The notes below the pieces were generated by a model. That model saw nothing but the letters and a program-made list of their open reading frames with translations, was not told where the DNA came from and ran no database searches. DNA of 64,000 nt, from positions 114,885 to 178,884 of the forward strand of contig NZ_JABJVV010000011.1 of NCBI RefSeq assembly GCF_013155545.1, in the 5' to 3' direction. This document shows, one piece after another, positions 1 to 7,460 of the stretch. Position 1 is the stretch's first letter, and the number at the start of each line of letters is the position of its first letter. The DNA is from Caenimonas soli (lineage in GTDB: Bacteria > Pseudomonadota > Gammaproteobacteria > Burkholderiales > Burkholderiaceae_C). A program made the position numbers and the translations under genes.

Positions 1-37
1 CGGCCAGTCCCGCCCAGCGGATTTGAGAGCGGTTCAT
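1..37 (-). CDS. RND efflux periplasmic adaptor (CusB/HlyD-like), 5' fragment only
   Basis: Only the first 12 codons are in the window (MNRSQIRWAGLA), running off the left edge. The ATG overlaps the stop codon of the TolC-like gene in an ATGA junction, so the two are translationally coupled. The product is not identifiable from 12 residues. The adaptor assignment is inferred from the normal order channel-adaptor-pump in cus/czc-type operons. The short basic start followed by a hydrophobic stretch fits an exported or membrane-anchored protein. Confidence 0.45.
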   Translation of the reverse strand, partial: MNRSQIRWAGLA

Positions 38-1305
38 TGTGTATCCCTCGGAGCCCACCAGGCCCGGTATGCCAGCTGTGCCATCGTCTTGGCCAAGTCT
101 CGCTGCAGCGTGAGCTGCTTGCGTTGAGCCTCCACCTCCGCGCGACGCGCTTCGAAAAGCGTCATCAACGTTCCCTGGTTTGAGCGGTAGCTTGCCGTTG
201 CCGCCGCGACGCGCTGCTGCGCCGGCAGAACGACGCCTTCGCGGTACCGCTCGATACGCTCATCCAGTAGATGTGAGTTTCTGACCAGGGTCTCGTATTC
301 AGCATGAGCGGCTCGGCGCGCTTCGGCCAGATCAGCCTCAGCCTTGTCGATGAGGGAAAGCTTTGCGACCGTCTCGCGGTTCTGTCGCTCGCCCGGTGCC
401 ACCGGCAACGGAATGCTGACCACCACGGACACCATGTCCGAATAGCCGCTGCGCTGGCCATAGGAAGCTTCCCAGGTCCAGTTTGGTCGCCGATTGCTTG
501 CTGTAGACGCGGCCTCCAGGCGTGCGACCTGAACCTCCTGCTGCTTGACCAATACGCTGGGGTGGCCTTCTACAAATGCCTCCTCGGAGAGGCCGCCCAT
601 TTGCGGCGCCGCGGCCAGTTCGCCGGCCGCGACACCTGACCAGCGCTGCAGTGCGACCTGCGCGGCGGCTTGCTGCTGGTGAATTTCGGTGGATTCGTCC
701 TCGGCCATCGCCCGTGCGCCCGTGAGCGCCAGGACCTCGGAGCTGCTGCCGCTGGAGGAGGCGAGGCGGGCCCGCGAGGCCTCGAATTCTTCGCGGGCGT
801 GATGCTGCATCAATTGCGCGAGTTTCAACGCTTCGCCGGCGTAGAAGGCGTCCAGGTACGCAAGCGATGTTTGCAGCCGCGCCTCCGCCACGCTGGCCTT
901 GAGCTGGGCCTCTTCCCGGCTGACCAATGCTTGCGCCGCTGCAGTCCGCGCGGCGCGCTTTTCAGCCGACAGCCATTCCTGGCTGATACCAATGCGCTTC
1001 ATCGTCATGGAGTCACGGGTCGTGCTCAATCGGTCAGGGCCCGTGACGGGCAGATTGTCGATGCCGGCTCGGAGCGTCGGGTCAGGGAGTTGACCGGCGA
1101 CGCGTGCAGATTGCGATGCGCTTGCCATGCTCGCGCGTGCTGCGCGGGCGGACTGCGACCGCTGGACGGCGAGTTCGAGCGCCCTGTCGAAGGTCAAGGA
1201 CTCGGTGACGACAGGCGCGGCCTCATGGGTCATGGGCTGGGACACAGCCGGCATCGGCACCAGGGCAGCGGCGCAGGTGACCACAAGAAAATAGCGGGGC
1301 AACAT
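34..1305 (-). CDS. TolC family outer-membrane channel of a heavy-metal RND efflux system (CusC/CzcC-like)
   Basis: A 423-residue outer-membrane efflux protein that would form the trimeric exit duct of an RND pump. Residues 1-23 look like a Sec signal peptide ending near PAVSQP; no lipobox Cys is visible, unlike classical CusC. After it come two alpha-helical repeats rich in Ala, Glu, Gln and Arg, as in the TolC/OEP family. The open frame extends upstream to 1584, but the ATG at 1305 is chosen because GGAGAG lies 6 nt before it and the signal peptide begins there. The downstream adaptor overlaps by ATGA. The metal specificity (copper/silver or cobalt/zinc/cadmium) is inferred from context only. 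Confidence 0.8.
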   Translation of the reverse strand: MLPRYFLVVTCAAALVPMPAVSQPMTHEAAPVVTESLTFDRALELAVQRSQSARAARASMASASQSARVAGQLPDPTLRAGIDNLPVTGPDRLSTTRDSMTMKRIGISQEWLSAEKRAARTAAAQALVSREEAQLKASVAEARLQTSLAYLDAFYAGEALKLAQLMQHHAREEFEASRARLASSSGSSSEVLALTGARAMAEDESTEIHQQQAAAQVALQRWSGVAAGELAAAPQMGGLSEEAFVEGHPSVLVKQQEVQVARLEAASTASNRRPNWTWEASYGQRSGYSDMVSVVVSIPLPVAPGERQNRETVAKLSLIDKAEADLAEARRAAHAEYETLVRNSHLLDERIERYREGVVLPAQQRVAAATASYRSNQGTLMTLFEARRAEVEAQRKQLTLQRDLAKTMAQLAYRAWWAPRDTQ

Positions 1306-1379
1306 GAGCTCTCCAAGACGAACGAGGACTTGCTGGCAGGCGGACTTGCCGCGCCAGCGCCAGTCAATCGACGGAGATT

Positions 1380-1763
1380 TCAGACGCGGAGTCTGAGCGT
1401 GGAAAGAAAGAGCGGGTCCGGTGGAGGGCGGACCTCGGGCTCGGCCGAAACCGGCAGTGCCAGGGCCTGGGCCGACAGGTTCAACACCGGCAGGAAGAGC
1501 ACTTGAACCAGGGCCGGCAGGGTCGGAGTAACGACCTTCAGCTGTTCGACTGCCTGTGCGGCAGAGGCAGAGTACTGGTGGCAAAGAACTGGCTGGGCCG
1601 CATCCATCCCTTCACAGGGTTCGCCCGCAGCCATCATCTCCGCCATGGCGGCCATGTCCTGTTCGCCAGGACAGACGTAGTTCGCCAGCGCCAGCTGTGA
1701 GAACAGCAGCGACACGACCACCAGAAATGTGGTCAGAAAGCGGCGAGAAGGACGGCGGAACAT
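1380..1763 (-). CDS. Small exported Met/Cys-containing protein leading the metal-efflux operon
   Basis: About 127 residues starting MFRRPSRRFL; an alternative ATG lies two codons upstream at 1769. Residues 6-27 form a signal peptide (LTTFLVVVSLLFSQLALA). The mature part carries the clusters MAAMAEMMAAGEPC and CHQY, with several Met, Cys and His that could bind a soft metal. I do not recognise a named family. Its position directly ahead of a TolC/CusC-like gene on the same strand resembles the small periplasmic or copper-responsive proteins that often lead cus-type operons, so a metal-binding or accessory role is inferred and not shown. The start is uncertain because no strong ribosome-binding site is visible. 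Confidence 0.6.
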   Translation of the reverse strand: MFRRPSRRFLTTFLVVVSLLFSQLALANYVCPGEQDMAAMAEMMAAGEPCEGMDAAQPVLCHQYSASAAQAVEQLKVVTPTLPALVQVLFLPVLNLSAQALALPVSAEPEVRPPPDPLFLSTLRLRV

Positions 1764-1928
1764 GTGCATGCGAAGTGTATCAATTTGGCTGTCAACCGTC
1801 CCCGCTGAGTTGGCTTGGCAGTCCACACCCTGCGGCCGACACAAGGTCTCGTCCTACAGCTTGGGTCTATTCGCACAGCTATCTTCGGGTTCCGGTGCCA
1901 CGCCGCACCACGAAAAGAGGACTCCCCC

Positions 1929-2981
1929 GTGAAGATTGCCCAGGTTGCGCCGCTGTACGAAAGCGTGCCTCCGCGCGCCTATGGCGGCACCGAACGCGTA
2001 GTTTCATACCTGACCGAAGCCCTGGTGGAAATGGGCCACGAGGTCACTCTGTTCGCCAGCGGCGACTCGGTTACGTCTGCACACCTGGTTTCCGTGCTGC
2101 CCCGCAGCCTGCGGCTGGACTCGCGCAAACCGGATCCGCTGGTGTGGCACACCATCATGATGGACATGGTGCTCAAGGCGGCACCATCCTTCGACGTGAT
2201 CCACTTCCACACCGATGTGCTGCAGCTTGCGCTGGTGGGTCAATGCAGGACGCCCTGCATGTCGACGGCGCACGGCCGCCTCGACTTGCCGGACTTGAAG
2301 CCGTTATTCCGCTGTTTTCCAAAGCACCCCATGGTGTCGATTTCGGCCAGCCAGCGTGCGCCTCTTCCCTGGCTCAACTGGCGTGCGACGGTGCACCACG
2401 GCTTGCCGCTGGGCTTGTATTCGCTGCACCCGCAACCACAGGATTATTTCGCTTTCGTCGGGCGCATCTCGCCCGAAAAGCGGGCCGACCGGGCCATCGA
2501 GATCGCCAGGGCTTGCGGTACGCCACTGCGCATCGCCGCCAAGGTCGACCCTGCCGACCAGGCGTACTTCGAATCCACGATAAAACCGCTGCTGGACGAT
2601 CCGCTGGTGACCTACGTCGGTGAGATCGGCGACGAGGCCAAGAACGACTTCATCGGCAACGCGAGGGCGCTGCTGATGCCGATCGATTGGCCCGAACCGT
2701 TCGGCCTGGTGATGATCGAGGCCATGGCCTGCGGCACACCCGTGATCGCGTACGGGCAGGGTTCGGTTCCCGAGATCCTCGAAGACGGCGTCACCGGCTT
2801 CATTGTCGAGAACCAGGAACAGGCCATCGCCGCAGCCAGGAACATCGAGAGCATCAATCGCCGCCGCTGCCGCCAGGTGTTCGAGCAGCGCTTTGCGGCG
2901 CGGGTCATGGCCAAGCGCTACCTGGAGGTTTACCGGGAGCTCGTGGACAGCCGGGTGGGCGAAACCCGCGTTCCCGCGTAG
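1929..2981 (+). CDS. Glycosyltransferase family 4
   Basis: A 350-residue GT-B retaining glycosyltransferase. The N-terminal acceptor lobe contains YGGTERVVSYL and GHEVTLFASGDS. The C-terminal nucleotide-sugar lobe has FVGRISPEKRADRAIEIA and the E-x7-E motif EPFGLVMIEAMACGTPVIA followed by GSVPEILEDGVTGF. The start is a GTG preceded by AGAGGA about 9 nt upstream; the open frame reaches further upstream but without signal. It is followed after 20 nt by a glycogen-debranching-like enzyme, and the two are probably co-transcribed. Together they suggest synthesis and trimming of an alpha-glucan or glucosylated osmolyte. The donor and acceptor cannot be read from the sequence. Confidence 0.85.
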   Translation: MKIAQVAPLYESVPPRAYGGTERVVSYLTEALVEMGHEVTLFASGDSVTSAHLVSVLPRSLRLDSRKPDPLVWHTIMMDMVLKAAPSFDVIHFHTDVLQLALVGQCRTPCMSTAHGRLDLPDLKPLFRCFPKHPMVSISASQRAPLPWLNWRATVHHGLPLGLYSLHPQPQDYFAFVGRISPEKRADRAIEIARACGTPLRIAAKVDPADQAYFESTIKPLLDDPLVTYVGEIGDEAKNDFIGNARALLMPIDWPEPFGLVMIEAMACGTPVIAYGQGSVPEILEDGVTGFIVENQEQAIAAARNIESINRRRCRQVFEQRFAARVMAKRYLEVYRELVDSRVGETRVPA

Positions 2982-3001
2982 GGCCAACAGGAAGCAGTTG
3001 C

Positions 3002-5173
3002 ATGCCGAACAAGATCCAGATCGGCGACAAGTGGTATGTCGCCGCCACCACCGCGAGTGCCGAAGAGCAGCCGCAGGTCCTGAAGAACGACCACACCTTC
3101 GCGATGTACGACCGCTTCGGCGACGTACAGGTTCTGGTGCCGGGCAAGGAAGGCCTGTACCACAACGACACCCGCTACCTCTCGCACCAGGATCTGCTGA
3201 TCGACGGGGCGCGGCCGCTCTACCTGGGCTCGTCGGTGGAGCATTCCAACAGCCTGCTCGCCATCGACCTGATGAATCCCGACTTGCCGGCGCGCGGCGA
3301 CCGGCCGGCGCTGGCGAAGGGAACACTGCATGTCTTTCGCGCCAAGTTGCTGTGGCAAGCGGCCTGCTACGAGCATGTACGCCTGACGCACCACGGCAGC
3401 GAGCCCACACGGGTGCGGCTGGAGTTCACCTTCGAAGCGGATTTCGTCGACCTGTTCGAAGTGCGCGGCATGAAGCGCGAGCGGCGCGGCGAGCGCCTGC
3501 AGCCTGAGGTCTCGGCCGGCGAAGTCGTCCTGCCTTACCGCGGCCTCGACAACCGGCTGCGGCGCACGCGCATCCACTTCGAACCGGCGCCGACGATGAT
3601 CGACGGGGGGCGGGCCGCCTTCGAGCTGCAGCTGGATCCGGGATCGGAACAGCACATCTACTGCACGGTGACGTGCGAGTGCGAAGGCGACGCACGGGCG
3701 CCACGAATTTCGTACGACGCCGCGCTGCGCGAGAACGAGGCACAGCGGCGAGCATGGGTGGGTGGGCGCTGCCTGATGGTCACGTCGAACCCTCTGGTCA
3801 ACCTCTGGCTGGAACGCTCCGTCGCGGACCTGTCCATGCTGACCACCATACTGCCGACGGGGCCGTATCCCTTTGCCGGGGTGCCCTGGTATTCCACGAC
3901 CTTCGGCCGCGACGGCATCCTGACTGCGCTTGAATATCTCTGGGTGGACCCCTCGCTCGCCGCCGGCGTGCTGTCGTTCCTGGCGGCGACGCAGGCCACG
4001 GAGATGGACCCGCAGAATGACGCGGAGCCGGGCAAGATCTTGCATGAGGGCCGGCAAAGCGAAATGGCGTTGACGCGGGAGATCCCGTTCGGGCGCTATT
4101 ACGGCTCCGTCGACTCGACGCCGCTGTTCCTGGTCCTGGCTGCCGCCTACTGGCGGCGCACGGGCGACACGGTGCTCATCCGGCGCATCTGGCCCAACAT
4201 CCTCGCGGCGCTGGAATGGATCGACCGCTATGGCGACGCCGACGGCGACGGGTTCGTCGAATACGCGCGGCGCAGCAGCGAAGGCCTGGTGCAACAGGGC
4301 TGGAAGGATTCGCAGGATTCCGTCTTCCACAGCGACGGCACGCTGGCGCAGGCTCCGATAGCGTTGTGCGAGGTGCAGGGCTATGTCTACGAAGCCAAGC
4401 TGGGTGTTGCCGCGCTGGCGGCTGCGATCGGAGAGGGCGCGCTGGCCGCGTCGCTCGAGCATCAGGCGCGCGAGCTGGGCCAGCGCTTCCAGGCGGCGTT
4501 CTGGTGCGAGGAGATCGGCAGCTATGCGATCGCGCTGGATGGCGAGAAGAAGCAGTGCAAAGTGGGTTCGTCCAACGCCGGGCACACGCTCTGGAGTGGC
4601 ATTGCGTCTCCCGAGCATGCGCAGCGAATCGTCGATGGCCTGATGGGCCAGGCGTTCTTCAGCGGCTGGGGCATTCGCACCATTGCGGCCGGCGCGTCCC
4701 GCTACAACCCGATGTCGTACCACAACGGCTCGATCTGGCCGCACGACAACGCCTTGATCGCAGCCGGCATGGCGCGCTATGGCCGCACCGAGAGCGCGAT
4801 GCAGTTGTTCGCGTGCGCCTTCGAATCGAGCCTGCACTTCGATGCCCACCGCCTGCCGGAGCTGTTCTGCGGCTTCAAGCGGCGTCCTGGGGCCGGGCCG
4901 ACCCTGTACCCGGTGGCGTGTTCGCCGCAGGCATGGGCCGCCGCCGCAGTGTTTGGCATGCTGCAGGCTTGCCTTGGGCTGGAAATTCACGCGCGGCGCT
5001 CGGAGATCGTGCTGCAGGCGCCGAGGCTGCCGCCGTTCATCGACTGGATCCGCATCTCACGCGTCGGCATGCCGGGCGCCAGTGCGGATCTGCTGCTGCA
5101 GCGGTACGAGCGCAACGTGGGGATCGAGGTATTGCGCAAGGACCCGGACGTCAGGGTCACGGTCGTGGCCTAG
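3002..5173 (+). CDS. Amylo-alpha-1,6-glucosidase-like protein (glycogen debranching N-terminal domain plus (alpha/alpha)6 glycosidase domain)
   Basis: A 723-residue protein. Residues about 20-230 form the beta-rich N-terminal domain of bacterial amylo-alpha-1,6-glucosidase-like proteins (DHTFAMYDRFGDVQVL, GLYHNDTRYLSHQDL). The remainder is a six-hairpin glycosidase barrel with the typical segments TTFGRDGILTALEYLW, QGWKDSQDSVFH and SYHNGSIWPHDNALIA, which supply the acidic residues expected in the active site. The start ATG has AGGAAG 7 nt upstream. It is paired with the preceding family 4 glycosyltransferase, a combination that suggests alpha-glucan metabolism. No signal peptide is visible, so it acts in the cytoplasm. 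The exact substrate linkage is inferred from the family. Confidence 0.85.
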   Translation: MPNKIQIGDKWYVAATTASAEEQPQVLKNDHTFAMYDRFGDVQVLVPGKEGLYHNDTRYLSHQDLLIDGARPLYLGSSVEHSNSLLAIDLMNPDLPARGDRPALAKGTLHVFRAKLLWQAACYEHVRLTHHGSEPTRVRLEFTFEADFVDLFEVRGMKRERRGERLQPEVSAGEVVLPYRGLDNRLRRTRIHFEPAPTMIDGGRAAFELQLDPGSEQHIYCTVTCECEGDARAPRISYDAALRENEAQRRAWVGGRCLMVTSNPLVNLWLERSVADLSMLTTILPTGPYPFAGVPWYSTTFGRDGILTALEYLWVDPSLAAGVLSFLAATQATEMDPQNDAEPGKILHEGRQSEMALTREIPFGRYYGSVDSTPLFLVLAAAYWRRTGDTVLIRRIWPNILAALEWIDRYGDADGDGFVEYARRSSEGLVQQGWKDSQDSVFHSDGTLAQAPIALCEVQGYVYEAKLGVAALAAAIGEGALAASLEHQARELGQRFQAAFWCEEIGSYAIALDGEKKQCKVGSSNAGHTLWSGIASPEHAQRIVDGLMGQAFFSGWGIRTIAAGASRYNPMSYHNGSIWPHDNALIAAGMARYGRTESAMQLFACAFESSLHFDAHRLPELFCGFKRRPGAGPTLYPVACSPQAWAAAAVFGMLQACLGLEIHARRSEIVLQAPRLPPFIDWIRISRVGMPGASADLLLQRYERNVGIEVLRKDPDVRVTVVA

Positions 5174-5230
5174 GCAGGGACGGGCGGGTCGCCTACAGCC
5201 GCATACGGCTGAGTGCGTAACCATACGTGA

Positions 5231-5380
5231 ATGAAAATACTCAACTTCATCCACGTCATGCTGGCCCAGGCGTTCTACGGGTGGGCCATGAGCGAGATCA
5301 ACCCCATGCATCCCGACGTGCCGCGCATCATGCGCCGCCAGATCGAGCTGGCGGACAAGGCCCAACGCCTCTTCGCCTGA
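5231..5380 (+). CDS. Hypothetical small protein, 49 aa
   Basis: A possible 49-codon gene starting MKILNFIHVMLAQAFYGWAM and ending QLELADKAQRLFA-like (read IELADKAQRLFA). The N-terminal 20 residues are hydrophobic and aromatic; the second half is amphipathic and charged, with a His-Pro rich turn (NPMHPDVP). No convincing ribosome-binding site precedes it, and a hairpin (CAGCCG-cata-CGGCTG, 5196-5211) lies just upstream. It is not recognised. It could be a small membrane-associated protein or a chance frame; codon choice resembles its neighbours. Confidence 0.35.
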   Translation: MKILNFIHVMLAQAFYGWAMSEINPMHPDVPRIMRRQIELADKAQRLFA

Positions 5381-5542
5381 CCCGTCTTCGCGCCACTGCG
5401 CGCACCGTTCGTCGCCTCATATGGGAAAAGGATGACAGCGCCGCAAGGTCAAGCCGCAGCCACGGCTCGGGAACCCGTCCTAACGGATCACCGGCAAAAG
5501 TACTACCATCCGCGTTCAACCATAGGCGCAGAATATTATCAT

Positions 5543-5551
5543 GTTATTAAC
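5543..5551. promoter_or_regulatory. Candidate half-operator before the first ribbon-helix-helix gene
   Basis: GTTATTAAC is a 9-bp dyad in an AT-rich patch (5531-5551) that stands out from GC-rich surroundings. Its TTAAC end lies 17 nt before the start codon at 5569, close to the 14-nt distance of the TTAAC end of the perfect inverted repeat before the paralogous second gene. A wider CCATAGG/CCTATGG pair (5520-5526 and 5551-5557) also brackets it. Probably an autoregulatory operator. Confidence 0.45.
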
Positions 5552-5568
5552 CTATGGCTTGGTGATGC

Positions 5569-5748
5569 ATGGAAGATAAAGCCCGACTGACGATCCTGAT
5601 CGACCCCGCAAAAAAGAAAGCGTTCGAGGAGCTTTGCTCTTCCCAGGACGTGACCTCGTCGCAGGTAGTGCGACTGTTGATCAAGCAATACCTGGAAAAA
5701 CACGGCGTGCTGCAAGTCCCCGCGGTGAAGAAAGCGCGGAGCAGGTAG
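5569..5748 (+). CDS. Ribbon-helix-helix (CopG/Arc-type) DNA-binding protein, copy 1
   Basis: 59 residues beginning MEDKARLTILIDPAKKKAF. The short beta strand (RLTILIDP) followed by two helices (KKKAFEELCSSQDV and SSQVVRLLIKQYLEK) is the MetJ/Arc ribbon-helix-helix layout, in which strands of a dimer enter the major groove. The Lys/Arg-rich tail (VKKARSR) may add DNA contacts. It is clearly paralogous to the next gene: LTILIDPAKKKAFEELC against LTVLIDPARKDAFEKLC. It is shorter than the 60-codon cut-off used by many gene finders. No toxin gene follows, so a plain autoregulated regulator is favoured over an antitoxin. Confidence 0.7.
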   Translation: MEDKARLTILIDPAKKKAFEELCSSQDVTSSQVVRLLIKQYLEKHGVLQVPAVKKARSR

Positions 5749-5772
5749 GGCCGCGGCCGCTGTGGGCGGGGC

Positions 5773-5805
5773 GTTAATCAAAAAAGCAATTATAATTTGA
5801 TTAAC
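5773..5805. promoter_or_regulatory. Perfect inverted-repeat operator over a -10 element, before the second RHH gene
   Basis: The arms GTTAATCAAA (5773-5782) and TTTGATTAAC (5796-5805) are exact reverse complements with a 13-nt spacer. A consensus-like TATAAT (5791-5796) lies inside, so occupancy would block RNA polymerase. The right arm ends 14 nt before the ATG at 5820. RHH proteins bind such short dyads as pairs of dimers, so autoregulation or cross-regulation by the two small RHH proteins is the likely role. Confidence 0.65.
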
Positions 5806-5819
5806 ATAGAGATCGCTCA

Positions 5820-6002
5820 ATGGAGAACAAGACAGCCAGGCTGACAGTGCTAATCGACCCCGCGCGCAAGGATGCGTTCGAGAAGCTCTGCCACGCCCAG
5901 GACATGACGCCCTCGCAGGTCATGCGCCGCCTGATCCGCGACTTCCTCAACGAAAACGGGATCAAGCTGCCCATCGCTGCGGCCAAGAAGGCCCGCAAGT
6001 AG
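5820..6002 (+). CDS. Ribbon-helix-helix (CopG/Arc-type) DNA-binding protein, copy 2
   Basis: 60 residues: MENKTARLTVLIDPARKDAF, then a helix with KLCHAQDMTPSQVMRRLIRDF and a basic C-terminus AAAKKARK. Same fold as the preceding small gene, with roughly half of the residues identical, so the two arose by tandem duplication or are old paralogues. The start ATG follows a perfect inverted repeat that overlaps a TATAAT box. The homospermidine synthase gene begins 29 nt after the stop, on the same strand. Control of that gene by one or both RHH proteins is possible but is inferred only from proximity. Confidence 0.75.
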   Translation: MENKTARLTVLIDPARKDAFEKLCHAQDMTPSQVMRRLIRDFLNENGIKLPIAAAKKARK

Positions 6003-6031
6003 AGTTTTACTGCTGTCCTACACTGTCGCCC

Positions 6032-7441
6032 ATGAGGCGGCAAGCAACGTTCGCGGGCAGGGTGGTCATGTTGGGCTTCGGCAGCGTCGGCCAAGGCATG
6101 CTGCCACTGTTGCCGCGCGAATTCGGCGTCAAGCCCGGCCGCGTCAAGATCGTCAAGACCCGCGAGGACGATACCGGCATCGCCGCGGAGTTCGGCGCCG
6201 AAGTGATCGCCACGCCGTTGAACGAAGGCAACTTCGAGACCGTGCTCGAGCCCTTGCTGGGGAAGGGCGACTTCCTGCTGAACCTCTCAGTCGACGTTTC
6301 CAGCATCGCGCTGATGCGGTTCTGCCGCAAACGCGGCGCCTTCTATCTGGACACCTGCAACGAGCCTTGGCCGGGGCGTTACGACAACCCGGAGCTGTCG
6401 CCGTCACAGCGTTCCAATTACGCCTTGCGCGAAGAGGCGCTGGCCTTCCGGCGGGACCTTCGCTCGGGACCGACGGCGGTTCTCACGCAGGGCGCCAATC
6501 CCGGGCTGGTATCGGCCCTGGTCAAGCGGGCCTTGCTCAACATGGCCGAAGAAACGCATCTGAAGGTGGAGAGGCCCACCAGCTACGAGGATTGGGCGGA
6601 GCTGGCCCGCAGCCTGGACATCAAGGTAATCCACATCGCCGAACGCGACTCGCAGATTTCCGACAGGCGCAAGGAGAGTGACGAATTCGTCAACACCTGG
6701 TCGGTGGAAGGCTTCTTCGACGAAGGCCTGCAGCCCGCGGAACTGGGCTGGGGCAGCCACGAGAGGCATTGGCCCGAGGATGCCGGCCGCCATGGCTTCG
6801 GCTGCGACGCGGCGATCTACCTGAACCGTCCCGGCATCGCGACGCGGGTGCGCAGCTGGACTCCGCTGGAAGGCCCTTACCACGGCTTTTTGGTGACCCA
6901 CGCCGAATCGATCTCCATCGCCGATCACTTCACGCTGCGCGACAACGGCAACATCACCTACCGGCCCACCGTGCACTACGCCTACCATCCGTGCGACGAC
7001 GCCGTGTTGTCCCTGCACGAAGTGGCGGGCAAGAACTGGAAACTGCAGCGCAAGCAGCGCATCATGCGCGACGAGATCACCGGCGGGATGGACGAACTCG
7101 GCGTGCTGCTGATGGGCAATGCCAAGGGCGTGTATTGGTATGGATCGCGCCTGTCCATCGAGCAGGCGCGCAAGCTGGCGCCGTACAACACGGCCACCAG
7201 CCTCCAGGTGGTAGCGGGCATCCTGGGCGGCATGGCCTGGGCCTTGCGCAATCCGGACGCCGGCCTGGTCGAGCCCGACGACCTGGACTGGGAGACCGTG
7301 TTGGAAGTGGCCGTTCCCTACCTGGGCGATGTCGTCGGCGAGTGGGGTGACTGGACGCCGCTGCAGGGCCGCAGCCCGCTTTTCAGCGAAGACAAGGACC
7401 TCGAGGATCCCTGGCAGTTCCTGAACTTCCTTGTGAAATAG
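6032..7441 (+). CDS. hss: Homospermidine synthase
   Basis: 469 residues, the usual length of bacterial homospermidine synthase, which makes sym-homospermidine from two putrescines (or putrescine and spermidine) with NAD+. The N-terminus has the Rossmann loop VMLGFGSVGQGMLPLL. The motifs YLDTCNEPWPG, GANPGLVSALVKRAL and MDELGVLLMGN fit the saccharopine-dehydrogenase-like fold of this family. The ATG is at the expected position relative to the Rossmann strand, although no strong ribosome-binding site is visible. It is followed after 19 nt by an FAD amine oxidoreductase and preceded by two RHH genes, which suggests a polyamine module. Cytoplasmic. Confidence 0.92.
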   Translation: MRRQATFAGRVVMLGFGSVGQGMLPLLPREFGVKPGRVKIVKTREDDTGIAAEFGAEVIATPLNEGNFETVLEPLLGKGDFLLNLSVDVSSIALMRFCRKRGAFYLDTCNEPWPGRYDNPELSPSQRSNYALREEALAFRRDLRSGPTAVLTQGANPGLVSALVKRALLNMAEETHLKVERPTSYEDWAELARSLDIKVIHIAERDSQISDRRKESDEFVNTWSVEGFFDEGLQPAELGWGSHERHWPEDAGRHGFGCDAAIYLNRPGIATRVRSWTPLEGPYHGFLVTHAESISIADHFTLRDNGNITYRPTVHYAYHPCDDAVLSLHEVAGKNWKLQRKQRIMRDEITGGMDELGVLLMGNAKGVYWYGSRLSIEQARKLAPYNTATSLQVVAGILGGMAWALRNPDAGLVEPDDLDWETVLEVAVPYLGDVVGEWGDWTPLQGRSPLFSEDKDLEDPWQFLNFLVK

Positions 7442-7460
7442 CGCTCACCGCGAGGCCCGC

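Noticed and set aside
2930..4990. 686-codon open frame on the minus strand opposite the debranching enzyme
   Set aside because: It mirrors a well-supported gene, has the Arg/Gln/His-rich composition of antisense frames in GC-rich DNA, and no motif or ribosome-binding site.
5196..5211. Hairpin CAGCCG-CATA-CGGCTG as a terminator after the debranching enzyme gene
   Set aside because: The stem is only 6 bp and is not followed by a T-run.
5569..6002. Toxin-antitoxin module at the small RHH genes
   Set aside because: Both small genes are RHH proteins and paralogous; no RelE/ParE/PIN-type partner is encoded next to either.
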